A DNA stretch of 17,974 nt, from assembly GCA_002455955.1 (NCBI GenBank), contig DKLZ01000045.1, positions 11,708 through 29,681 of the forward strand, read 5' to 3'. Source of the stretch: Dehalococcoidia bacterium UBA6627. Lineage in GTDB: Bacteria > Chloroflexota > Dehalococcoidia > UBA2979. Of this stretch, positions 9,701-16,922 are shown one piece after another. Each line of letters starts with the position of its first letter. Position 1 is the first letter of the stretch. Both the position numbers and the translations under genes were made by a program. The notes beneath the pieces are model-generated. The model was not told the DNA's origin and ran no database searches. It worked only from the letters and a program-made list of their open reading frames with translations.

Positions 9701-10203
9701 CCACGCCCTCCTCCTCCACCGACAGCCTTGATAATCATTGAATCGCGATCATTGAGTGAAGCGAGGAAATCATGAGCTTCTTCAAGCCTGACAGCATGAT
9801 CTATGCCGTAGAGGACAGGAACTCCCGCATCGAGCGCTGTCTTGCGTGCGGCGACCTTGTCTCCAAACAATTCGAGGATCTCACTGCGTGGCCCCACAAA
9901 GGTGAGTCCCGCTGCGTCACAAGCTCGCGCTAACTCGGGATTTTCACTCAGGAACCCATAGCCCGGGTGAATTGCATCGGCTCCCGTAGATTGAGCAGCG
10001 TTGACTACTTGTTCAATATCCAAATAGGCCGGGGCACCGGACCCTGGCAATTCGTAGGTTTCGTCGGCTTTCCGATTATGAAGTGAGGCTGCATCATCTT
10101 GAGGAGAAATCGCGACCGTCGGGATACCGAGTTCAGCAGCGGCTCGCATTATCCGGATCGCGATTTCACCTCGATTAGCGACCAGTAACTTCGAAATACT
10201 CAA
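6781..10203 (-). CDS. single-chain biotin-dependent acyl-CoA carboxylase (BC-BCCP-CT)
   Basis: 1140 residues holding all parts of an acyl-CoA carboxylase. The biotin carboxylase is at about 1-455: LLVANRGEIAIRI at 6-18, HPGYGFLSEN at 79-88, the ATP-grasp loop GGGGGRG at 162-168, and EANARLQVEHTVTE at 294-307. A linker/BT-like region follows at about 456-530. The biotin carrier domain is at about 531-602, with Lys567 in MESMKME as the biotinylation site (codon 8503-8505). The carboxyltransferase is at about 625-1140, with SHRKTDR at 734-740, the glycine-rich AGNASLLACCD at 803-813 and CDTPG at 982-986; it ends RPYIDAW. Domain order and length match the single-chain long-chain acyl-CoA carboxylases described from Mycobacterium avium and relatives, rather than the usual alpha/beta propionyl-CoA carboxylase. 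It would add CO2 to an acyl-CoA, perhaps one made by the neighbouring CoA-transferases. The start is TTG with a perfect GGAGG six bases upstream. Confidence 0.93.
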   Translation of the reverse strand: MSISKLLVANRGEIAIRIMRAAAELGIPTVAISPQDDAASLHNRKADETYELPGSGAPAYLDIEQVVNAAQSTGADAIHPGYGFLSENPELARACDAAGLTFVGPRSEILELFGDKVAARKTALDAGVPVLYGIDHAVRLEEAHDFLASLNDRDSMIIKAVGGGGGRGVRIVSKISEVDEAYKRASSEAKAAFGNGDVYVERLVSHARHIEVQIAGDGSGHIVEFGERDCSIQRRHQKLLEIAPAPGFPDELRQRIIAAAVNLGKATRYNSLGTVEFLVDSSDLGPDSEFSFIEANARLQVEHTVTEEVFSVDLVRLQIELAAGNSLDELGILDGNFDARGIAIQARINMETMRADGTTIPSGGDITVFEPTAGPGIRVDGFGYAGYKTSPRYDSLLAKLIVHTPSDRFDEALVRTYRALCEFRIEGVDTNIPFLQELVRNPEVVATEFYTRFVDDNAVDLSVQTSTDHPRLFFEESTVSDIVPVRAGLDLDTSDPLAVLDHGVASRAERLRKASQTDSEEVSIGDTRTEGLIPVTAPVQGTIVSIDVTEGDEVLLGQQLLVMESMKMEHEIVVEKTGVIRRIVVSVGDTIYDGQPLLFIEESEVSAGRESEPELVDLDLIRPDLAEVEKRRAATLDDARDWAVERRRRSGQLTMRENIALLFDKDSFVEYGQLVLAAQRQRRSLEDLIEKTSADGMLIGIGSVNSDRFSNPADRVALIAYDYTVLAGTQGQRSHRKTDRMIDVAGRARIPLVLFAEGGGGRPGDTDESGSGAGNSSSRTFANFPKLSGLIPMVGITSGYCFAGNASLLACCDVIIATADSNIGMGGPAMIEGGGLGVFAPEDIGAMEIQVPNGVIDIAVDDESEAIEVAKRYLSYFQGRLSEWETADQRVLRRIVPENRLRIYDIRQVIETIADVGTVLELRKNFGIAMVTSFIRVEGRPVGVVANNPAHIGGAIDSDAADKGARFMQLCDAFDIPVLFLCDTPGIMVGPEVEKTALVRHANRMFLIGANLEVPFFTMILRKSYGLGGIAMGGGNFLQPLYTVAWPTAEFGGMGLEGYVKLGYRKELAAIEDPQERLQAYEERVAKAYEEGKALNRATVFGIDDTIDPADSRRWLASLLSSLPPPPNREGKKRPYIDAW

Positions 10204-10209
10204 CGAGTT

Positions 10210-10214
10210 CCTCC
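10210..10214 (-). promoter_or_regulatory. ribosome binding site that fixes a TTG start
   Basis: Minus-strand GGAGG six bases before TTG at 10203. No ATG or GTG lies near, and the protein start (MSISKLLVANRGE) matches biotin carboxylase N-termini, so the TTG is very probably the true start of the carboxylase gene. Confidence 0.7.
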
Positions 10215-10286
10215 ATACACCAAATTCGAAATTATGGAACTAATCGCAGTAGCCTCAGCATCGCGCCTAATCGGCGACTACGATCG

Positions 10287-11399
10287 TCAAGGGGCGTGCT
10301 CCCATATCTCACACCGTTTTTGATATGTCTGCCAAGCCAAATTAATGTCTGCTAGAAACGGGTTCAACTCGTCTATACGAAGAGCTTGAGCCCCATCTAC
10401 AAGTGCCTCTTCAGGATTGGGATGGAAATCAGCAAGGACAACATTTGCTCCAGCTACAATCCCTTGTGCCGTCACATGAGCGATGTCCGTAATCCCGTCC
10501 GGTGCATAAGCTCGACTACCAACAGAGTGGGATGGATCGATGCAAACAGGCATACGAGTAAGACGTTTAACAATCGGCACGTGACCGAAATCAACCATGT
10601 TGCGATGTGGGGCGCCAAAATCGGTACGCATCCCCCGCAAGCAGAAAATCACGTTCGAATTACCTTCACTCGCAAGATACTCAGCGGCGTTTAACGAATC
10701 ATTTAAGGTGATCCCAAAGCCACGCTTAACGAGTACAGGGTATGTAGATTGGCGACCGATCTCCTTCAGCAAGGAAAAATTCTGACTATTACGAGTACCG
10801 ACTTGCAATAGGACTCCGGTCGGCCGGCCCAAGTTCTCAAGTGCCGTATCGATCTCCTCAATATGAGACTCGTGCATCACTTCCATGGCGATCACTTTGA
10901 TGTCGTACTTACCAGCAAGTTCGAAGACATATGGTAGGCACTCACTTCCGTACCCTTGGAACGAGTATGGATTGGTACGGGGCTTATATGCGCCCATTCG
11001 TGTCAGATTGTGACCAGCGTCATGGACCGCTCTCATCATAATCTCGACGTTCTCCGGATTATCGACCGCACAGAGGCCAGGAAGCACGTTTAGAGTGTCC
11101 TGACTGAAATCGATACCGTTATAACTAAAGCCAGTTTGCCTCTTTTGATCGGCATGACGACCAAGTACTCGGTATTCCTCTGAAATGCGGATTGCACGCT
11201 CGACTGCAGGAAGTGCAGCCACTTGGTCCAAATCAACAGCGAGCGTGTCACCAAGCAAATAGATTTCTGTCAATTTCTGCTGCTGCCCTTGAATCGTGTT
11301 GACGTTTAATTCAATCCCAGGAAGTTGACTTAGGTAGTCCCAGGTTCGGCGATACTCTTCGCTATTTTCGTCAGTATCAGGGTGCAGAATCGCAAGCAT
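10287..11399 (-). CDS. divergent type I-beta DAHP synthase-like protein
   Basis: 370 residues. Residues 1 to about 78 form a ferredoxin-like N-terminal domain (ALPAVERAIRISEEYRVLGR at 61-80), as in the regulated Thermotoga-type DAHP synthases. The TIM barrel follows: GAYKPRTNPYSFQG at 136-149, EVMHES near 173, QVGTRNSQNF at 199-208, LVKRGF at 223-228, DPSHSVGSR at 288-296 and ALVDG at 332-336. DAHP synthase joins phosphoenolpyruvate and erythrose 4-phosphate at the start of the shikimate pathway. Of the four metal ligands, Cys110, His291 and Asp335 are kept, while the usual Glu is Asp324 (ADFHP). The GPCS segment reads GLCA, the ERG-x-RT segment reads LRGMRT, and about seven residues are inserted after the DPSH motif. 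No other shikimate gene is nearby. It is either a diverged DAHP synthase or a relative with another aldehyde substrate. The ATG start has only a weak GAGAG upstream. Confidence 0.85.
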   Translation of the reverse strand: MLAILHPDTDENSEEYRRTWDYLSQLPGIELNVNTIQGQQQKLTEIYLLGDTLAVDLDQVAALPAVERAIRISEEYRVLGRHADQKRQTGFSYNGIDFSQDTLNVLPGLCAVDNPENVEIMMRAVHDAGHNLTRMGAYKPRTNPYSFQGYGSECLPYVFELAGKYDIKVIAMEVMHESHIEEIDTALENLGRPTGVLLQVGTRNSQNFSLLKEIGRQSTYPVLVKRGFGITLNDSLNAAEYLASEGNSNVIFCLRGMRTDFGAPHRNMVDFGHVPIVKRLTRMPVCIDPSHSVGSRAYAPDGITDIAHVTAQGIVAGANVVLADFHPNPEEALVDGAQALRIDELNPFLADINLAWQTYQKRCEIWEHAP

Positions 11400-11493
11400 A
11401 AGGACGCTCTCTTAATCGGTTAGATAGTCAATTGGCGATCGTACTGCGGTGAAGCCAAAGTGTCTTTCGGACCTCTTCAATCGAATCGCCGGT

Positions 11494-13932
11494 CTAAAAG
11501 ATTACCTCAGCTGCAGTAAGTTTCACGATCTCCGATTCCGTGAGGCCAAGTATGTCACGGTAGACCTCGGTATCGTGGCCTCCCCATCTCGGTGACCTTT
11601 TGATCGGCGCCAATTTACCGTCAATCCGTGCTGGCTGTGCATGAGTTAGAAAAGTGAGACCATCATCATCTCCCTGAACTGGCACCAGATGCCGCTGAAG
11701 GTGCAGATCTCGAGTCACCATATCTTCAAGATCTTCAACCACTGCTGCCATTACAGTTTCTGCCTGCAGCTCATGCATTAATTCCCAGACTTCGCGCTCT
11801 TTGGTGCGACTGCCGATCTCATCTTCGAGAGCCTCCTCGTGCTTTAGACGATCAAAGTTCGTTGCGAATCGTGGATCATCCATCAATTCCTGAGCAGCAA
11901 GTACGTTAGTTAGTCGTTGCCAATCGTCATCGGATTCACAAGTAATCGCGATCCAACGATCATCGCCCAGACACGGAAACGCACCATGTGGAGCAACGTC
12001 ACGTGATCGGTTACCGATGCGTGGTGGTAGATCTCCGTTACTAGCCGCCTCCATGATGCCTGTACCCATCAGGTTGATAGTCGCCTCAGCTTGAGAGAGC
12101 TCGATAAATTGTCCCACTCCCGTTTTCTCTCGGTAAAATAATGCTGACATCAACGCGCTCACGGCTGAATACGGTGCGGCGAAATCCGAATAAAGTGGCG
12201 CTATACCGACAGGTGCACGATCTTCAAATCCCATATTCGAGCTAAGTCCACCGTAAGCAATCACACCGTTGCCATAGGAGCCATAACCACGATACGGACC
12301 ACTACCACCCATAACGGGCAACGTCAGCATGATGATGTCTGACTTGATCTTTCGTAAGTCTTCATATCCCAAACCCCATCGATCCATCCGATCAGGGGTG
12401 TAATTGTTCGTCACAATATCGGACTTGGCAACCAATTCTTTCGCGAGTTCAATGCCACGTGACGTGTTGAGATTTAATCGAATCGCCCGCTTATTCGCAG
12501 ATGCATCGTTATAGACACCGTTGGTATTAATACTACCCGTCCCACTCGGTTGAGCACCCATAAGACGGATAGTGTCTATCCGAGATTCCGACTCAATTTT
12601 GATCACATCGGCACCATAATCAGCAAGCACTCGAGTGGTGAGTGGTCCCGCAAGCATCCAGGTGAAATCACAAACCCTAATACCTGCCAGTGGCCGATAG
12701 TGGTGACCCTTACTGACCGCTTCTGATCTTGCAGGACTTGCTATCGCGGGAAGGCCAGCTAGTATCTCTGCGCTATCTGCACCGTGCACTGGTGCAGATA
12801 GCCCACGGAGTGCCGGTGTCTCACTAAAACGATAGGGAGCAGAGACATCGATGACGTCGTGGCCACTCTGAGGAACAGTCACTGACGTGAAAAATTCTCG
12901 CACCTGAAGATGTTCATCTTCCAGCAAATCGCGAGCATCGTTTACAGGCATTGCCAGCATTCGGCGACGCTGACCTTCGGTAAAGATTTCTGACCTAGGG
13001 TAACGACCACATAGTTGTTCCACCAAACCAGACACAACATCAGGAGCCTTTGCCCGAAACGATGGGTCTGCGAAGCGCTCGTCGGATGACGCGATCAATC
13101 CTTCTTGTTCCATCCACGCTACGAAGTTAGGCCAAACTTTCGGTGCTCCGTGTGGCACGACAAAACTAATCCACTTACCGTCTGCACATTTGAAAAGACT
13201 TCGACCGCCTTGAGAAGTAGGAGCGATCCCAAAGCGTTTTGGAATCGTCCGATGCCATCCATATAAATTGGCATTTGCAGTCTGTAGAGTGCTGACCGAT
13301 GCAGCTTCCTGAACCGAAATATCTATCCGATGACTATGCCTATCGGATCTTTCACGTCCGACAACTGCGACAAGGAGCGTAGAGACCGCCGCCAGTGAAG
13401 CCATATGATTTGCTTGCTCTGCTCCCGGCAAGTTGGGTGGATCTTCAGGGAATCCATTCAGATACATCAATCCGCTGGATGCGGCTCCAATTAAGTCGTT
13501 CCCACGGTATTCCGCAAACGGTCCATCCTGACCAAAGGGAGTGATGGTGACGTAGAGCATTTGTGGATTGACAATGCGCAATGACTCGAAACCAATGCCA
13601 AGCGCATCCATGAATCCAGGAGTCATCGACTCAATTAGCACATCAGCTGAGTGAACCAATCTTCGAAGATCGGAGACTCCACTATTGCTCTTGAGGTCGA
13701 GGAGGACACTCCGTTTACCAGCATTGAAATGCAAATGGTAGAGACTACGCTCGATATCCGGGACACCATCCAGAAAGGGCTGGCGCTTACGAGCTGAAGC
13801 ACCTTCGGACGACTCAACAAGAATCACTTCCGCTCCGAGTTCGGCTAATTGCCGACCCGCGAACGCGGATGCTTCCCCAGCAATTTCAATCACTCGAACT
13901 CCGTGAAGTGGTGGATTTGCTTCTACTGTCAC
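11494..13932 (-). CDS. tandem two-module CaiB/BaiF class III CoA-transferase
   Basis: 812 residues in two class III CoA-transferase modules: module 1 at about 1-395 and module 2 at about 412-812. Module 2 is canonical, with LAGIRVCDFTWMLAGPLTTRVL at 415-436, GADVIKIESES at 440-450, KRAIRLNL at 481-488, NNYTPDRMDRWGLGYEDL at 509-526, and Asp583 in YSDFAAP (codon 12184-12186) at the catalytic position. Module 1 has HGVRVIEIAGE at 10-20, ELGAEVILVES at 31-41, ITPFGQDGP at 130-138 and GNDLIG at 144-149, but Asn175 replaces the Asp, with Glu172 three residues before. The protein is thus built like the plus-strand tandem enzyme and like the split pair at 4296-6691. The start is GTG, overlapping the halogenase-like stop as GTGA. 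The GAGGAG upstream also encodes part of the preceding protein. The C-terminal module is the probable active one; substrates unknown. Confidence 0.92.
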   Translation of the reverse strand: MTVEANPPLHGVRVIEIAGEASAFAGRQLAELGAEVILVESSEGASARKRQPFLDGVPDIERSLYHLHFNAGKRSVLLDLKSNSGVSDLRRLVHSADVLIESMTPGFMDALGIGFESLRIVNPQMLYVTITPFGQDGPFAEYRGNDLIGAASSGLMYLNGFPEDPPNLPGAEQANHMASLAAVSTLLVAVVGRERSDRHSHRIDISVQEAASVSTLQTANANLYGWHRTIPKRFGIAPTSQGGRSLFKCADGKWISFVVPHGAPKVWPNFVAWMEQEGLIASSDERFADPSFRAKAPDVVSGLVEQLCGRYPRSEIFTEGQRRRMLAMPVNDARDLLEDEHLQVREFFTSVTVPQSGHDVIDVSAPYRFSETPALRGLSAPVHGADSAEILAGLPAIASPARSEAVSKGHHYRPLAGIRVCDFTWMLAGPLTTRVLADYGADVIKIESESRIDTIRLMGAQPSGTGSINTNGVYNDASANKRAIRLNLNTSRGIELAKELVAKSDIVTNNYTPDRMDRWGLGYEDLRKIKSDIIMLTLPVMGGSGPYRGYGSYGNGVIAYGGLSSNMGFEDRAPVGIAPLYSDFAAPYSAVSALMSALFYREKTGVGQFIELSQAEATINLMGTGIMEAASNGDLPPRIGNRSRDVAPHGAFPCLGDDRWIAITCESDDDWQRLTNVLAAQELMDDPRFATNFDRLKHEEALEDEIGSRTKEREVWELMHELQAETVMAAVVEDLEDMVTRDLHLQRHLVPVQGDDDGLTFLTHAQPARIDGKLAPIKRSPRWGGHDTEVYRDILGLTESEIVKLTAAEVIF

Positions 13933-15548
13933 GTTGTCATCAGCTCCTCAATCACACCATCGATGTACAGGATCTCAAAAGAGCTCGCAATGACCGGTGC
14001 CACCTCCCCCAGTTGAATTTCATGCTCAGTCGACAGGCGTTCTATAATCTCCATGACTGAACGATTACCATCGGCAAGGGCAAGCGCAGCAGCGACAATC
14101 GGACTAACGGCGGTCCCCACCGGACGCTTTGGTGACCGAATTACATACGAGCGGACGAACATGCCGGATTCCAGCACTGGCTCGATCACAAGCTCCACGT
14201 TCTTGGCAATTAGCGGTACAGCTGTGGCCACTGCGTTGCGGTTGGCTTCAGCCACTTTCTGACGATCACTGACCTCTATTTCGCTTTCACGTACAGCTGC
14301 AACAAATTGCTCTGGTGCTTCAGCCCTGTCGATAACAACCCGCTCATAACCGGCTGCAGGCTGCCCAGCGACCGCTTTGATAAACGCCGTTCGTGCAGGA
14401 AGGTCGAAAGCTTCCGGCTGCAAACGACGTGCCTCCCAGAAGTAAGAATCAGCTGTACGGTTACTGGAATAGAACAGCTTCGCAAGCTCTCTAAAATGTT
14501 CATACTGTTGTAAGTACAAGCGCTCATATACAGGTCGCGACTCGACCGCGAGTTCCTCGTCTTCCAACAGGGTCATTACGTAAGCCGAAGCAAGTACACC
14601 TGCGTTCATCGCCAAGTGCACGCCGGAGGAGAAGAGGGGATCGATGAAGCAAGCCGCATCTCCAGCTAGCACGTAACCGTCGCCAACAAATGATTCAGCG
14701 ACATATGACCAATCGCGAACCGCCTGAATATCTCCTTCAAGTGTCGCATTCGCTACAAGTGCAGCTGTATACGGTGCATTAGCAATATGTTCATTGAAAA
14801 ACGTTACTAGGTCACCACGTTCAATTCGCTCACGCGCATTCTCAGCATCAACCACTACACCGACACTAGATCGACCGTCATGTAGTGGAATCGTCCAGCA
14901 CCAACCATCACGATGTGCTTCAACAAGAATGTTGTTCTCATCTGGTTTCGACAGTCGTTCGGCACCTCGAAAATAACCGTATACAGCGAGGTTGCGGAAT
15001 GAGTCGTCCCAACGTCGTAAATCAAGCGCGGTCGCAAGAAGTGCATGTTGACCACTCGCGTCGACTATCACTCGAGCGAAAGCCTCGGAAAAGACACCTT
15101 CAGCATCCTCGAAACTAACGCCGGACACGCGATCACCCTCGCGGAGTACATCTCTCACTCGATGTTCTTCACGGACATCAACACCTAAACGTGAAGCATG
15201 GCGAAGAAGTATCTCGTCAAATTCAGCTCGCACGACCTGGTAAGCATGAGGATACGTACGATTCGTCTCCTCGAAGTACCAGCTCCATGGATCAGGTGAT
15301 TTACCCCAAACCATCGTTGCGCCATACTTCTTCAAGAAGCCAGCATCTTCAACCGCTTGTCGGACACCAAGCTCTTCGAGAATCGGTAGTGAGGCAGGTA
15401 ACAGCGACTCGCCTACATGCTCGCGAGGAAAGCGCTCCCGTTCGAGTAACAGGACACGTGCACCACGTTTCGCAAGCAAACCTGCCGTCGTGGAGCCGGA
15501 GGGTCCACCCCCCACCACGATCGCGTCGAACTGATCAGTCGACGTCAT
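13929..15548 (-). CDS. flavin-dependent halogenase-like FAD oxidoreductase with winged-helix-like C-terminus
   Basis: 539 residues. The FAD-binding Rossmann motif VVGGGPSG is at 11-18, ending in LLLERERFPREHVGESLLP. The halogenase hallmark W-x-W-x-I-P is present as WCWTIP at 216-221, and FIDPLFSSGVHLA at 301-313 matches the conserved F-x-x-P-x-x-S-x-G loop of PltA/CmlS-type enzymes. FLKKYGA at 71-77 puts Lys73 or Lys74 near the catalytic lysine of those enzymes. Flavin-dependent halogenases use FADH2, oxygen and halide to make hypohalous acid that halogenates electron-rich substrates. Related monooxygenases share these motifs, so halogenation is not proven. Residues from about 475 to 539 (VSPIVAAALALADGN, then VMEIIERLS and ILYIDGVI) look like a small winged-helix domain resembling PqqD. 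No ribosome binding site is visible before the ATG. It is 21 bases after the LLM gene and overlaps the tandem CoA-transferase. Confidence 0.82.
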   Translation of the reverse strand: MTSTDQFDAIVVGGGPSGSTTAGLLAKRGARVLLLERERFPREHVGESLLPASLPILEELGVRQAVEDAGFLKKYGATMVWGKSPDPWSWYFEETNRTYPHAYQVVRAEFDEILLRHASRLGVDVREEHRVRDVLREGDRVSGVSFEDAEGVFSEAFARVIVDASGQHALLATALDLRRWDDSFRNLAVYGYFRGAERLSKPDENNILVEAHRDGWCWTIPLHDGRSSVGVVVDAENARERIERGDLVTFFNEHIANAPYTAALVANATLEGDIQAVRDWSYVAESFVGDGYVLAGDAACFIDPLFSSGVHLAMNAGVLASAYVMTLLEDEELAVESRPVYERLYLQQYEHFRELAKLFYSSNRTADSYFWEARRLQPEAFDLPARTAFIKAVAGQPAAGYERVVIDRAEAPEQFVAAVRESEIEVSDRQKVAEANRNAVATAVPLIAKNVELVIEPVLESGMFVRSYVIRSPKRPVGTAVSPIVAAALALADGNRSVMEIIERLSTEHEIQLGEVAPVIASSFEILYIDGVIEELMTT

Positions 15549-15569
15549 GGGAGGTTAAAACGTCGGCCG

Positions 15570-16907
15570 CTACCCGCCTCCAGCGGCCTCCCCAAGCTGA
15601 GGGATCGGTTCGTTCGTTGCTGTATCAACCTCAAACGAGCTCTTCAAATTGAATTCTTCTGCCATTTCTCTCACGGCTGGCAACACCTCTGAACCCATGA
15701 GTTTGAGGCTGCGCATCGAATCTTCATGGGTCATCGCACCGTCACCGTCCCAAAAGAAGATGGTCCCCGGTCGCAGCTCATCGAGTACATGCCGAATCTT
15801 CGGTATGACAGTGTCAGGAGTACCGGTAATAATTGTGTAGTTTTCAAGCTGCGTATCGTAATCTGCCTGCATAGCGGGTGCATTCGGACCCCTTGCCGCT
15901 GGAATAACACCCTTTTCCTTGGCCGCATTATCCTTCGCAACTTGATTAGAATCATGACCACGTGATGCGGCGACGAAACCAACTTCGCCCGTCGGCAATA
16001 GATTCTTTCGGTCGGTGAGTCCAGGTAAATTCTGCAACACCGGTGAGGCCGTCCCTCGCGACCCTTCAAGGAAAATATTTCCGGGGCCATCGAGAAACTT
16101 TCGACCGACTTCATATGCAAGTTCTTCAGTTTCTTCAACGTGAACTTTGAAGAGATATCCGATGTGTTGTGGACCTGCCTCGTAGCCATTCTCTCTAGCC
16201 ACTTCGCGGTAGTAGTCAAAAGATGCTTTTGTCGGCTCTATACGAGTCGAAAGCATAAGGTATGGGTACCGATGTTCAGCTGACCATTTGACGGTGTTCT
16301 TACTTACGACCCCTGGAATCATGATCTGCGGGTGAGGTTTTTGGTAGGGCCGCATCCATGGGTTCACATAGCGATAATCGTAGTGCTCCCCTTCCCAGCG
16401 GAATGGGCCATCTGTCGTCCATGTCTTAAGGATGAAATCGTGTGCTTCCTGAAAACGTTCCCAGTTGAATGGCGGCTGAGCGTTGTGAGCAATTGATTCG
16501 CGCCCTGTTCCACGTACCCAACCCGTAACAAGGCGCCCACGGGAAATCATGTCGATCGTCGCAAGTTCTTCAGCCAGCCATAGTGGATCATCCCAAATCG
16601 GAAGGACGTTGCCGTTGATCACAATCTTTACGTGATCAGTGATGCGTGCAAGAATCGCTGCTTCGGTATTAACGGTCCCGCCCATACAAAACGGTGTCGA
16701 GTGATGTTCGTTGAGCATGATGGCGTCAAAACCAGCTTCTTCAGTCGCCACCTGCTCGTCCAGGTACCTGTTATAAAGATTCGCTCCTAATTCACTGTCG
16801 TACTCGCTATTGCTAATCGACAGATCTTGGACAGACCGTCCAGTGGCACCAAAATAACCAGATTCTGGATCTTGGTAAGGGCGTTCAGTAAACCGTCCAA
16901 TGAGCAT
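15570..16907 (-). CDS. LLM-class (luciferase-like) flavin-dependent oxidoreductase
   Basis: 445 residues, longer than the 330-400 usual for luciferase-like monooxygenases. The TIM-barrel signatures are clear: NEHHS at 66-70, ITDHVKIVINGNVLPIWDDPLWLAEELATIDMISRGRL spanning 89-126, and GWVRGTGRE at 129-137. These enzymes use reduced FMN (or F420) and oxygen to hydroxylate, epoxidise or cleave organic substrates. The early part resembles limonene 1,2-monooxygenase-type members rather than the NtaA/DmoA type. The extra length is an insertion at about 280-345 (GSRGTASPVLQNLPG, GHDSNQVAKDN) plus a C-terminal tail ending GEAAGGG. The ATG is 15 bases after the hydrolase stop with AGGAT upstream, so the two are likely co-translated. 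A separate flavin reductase is not in the window. Family is secure, substrate unknown. Confidence 0.9.
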   Translation of the reverse strand: MLIGRFTERPYQDPESGYFGATGRSVQDLSISNSEYDSELGANLYNRYLDEQVATEEAGFDAIMLNEHHSTPFCMGGTVNTEAAILARITDHVKIVINGNVLPIWDDPLWLAEELATIDMISRGRLVTGWVRGTGRESIAHNAQPPFNWERFQEAHDFILKTWTTDGPFRWEGEHYDYRYVNPWMRPYQKPHPQIMIPGVVSKNTVKWSAEHRYPYLMLSTRIEPTKASFDYYREVARENGYEAGPQHIGYLFKVHVEETEELAYEVGRKFLDGPGNIFLEGSRGTASPVLQNLPGLTDRKNLLPTGEVGFVAASRGHDSNQVAKDNAAKEKGVIPAARGPNAPAMQADYDTQLENYTIITGTPDTVIPKIRHVLDELRPGTIFFWDGDGAMTHEDSMRSLKLMGSEVLPAVREMAEEFNLKSSFEVDTATNEPIPQLGEAAGGG

Positions 16908-16922
16908 AATTAATCCTATCCG

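Noticed and set aside
10204..10286. CGCC/GGCG hairpin between the DAHP-synthase-like and carboxylase genes, as a terminator
   Set aside because: Only a four-base stem with a short loop and no T-run on the minus strand; the genes look co-transcribed.
15191..15652. 153-codon open frame on the plus strand across the halogenase-like/LLM junction
   Set aside because: It is antisense to two conserved genes, rich in Arg, Ser and His as shadow frames are, with no ribosome binding site or family match.
15731..16219. 162-codon open frame on the minus strand inside the LLM gene
   Set aside because: It is another frame of the same strand within a well-conserved gene; the product is low-complexity and basic, with no family features.
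1012..16907. DMSP/DMS pathway (DddD-type tandem transferase plus DmoA-type LLM monooxygenase)
   Set aside because: The LLM protein start resembles limonene-monooxygenase-type rather than NtaA/DmoA-type members, and no ddd-type transporter or dehydrogenases are present.
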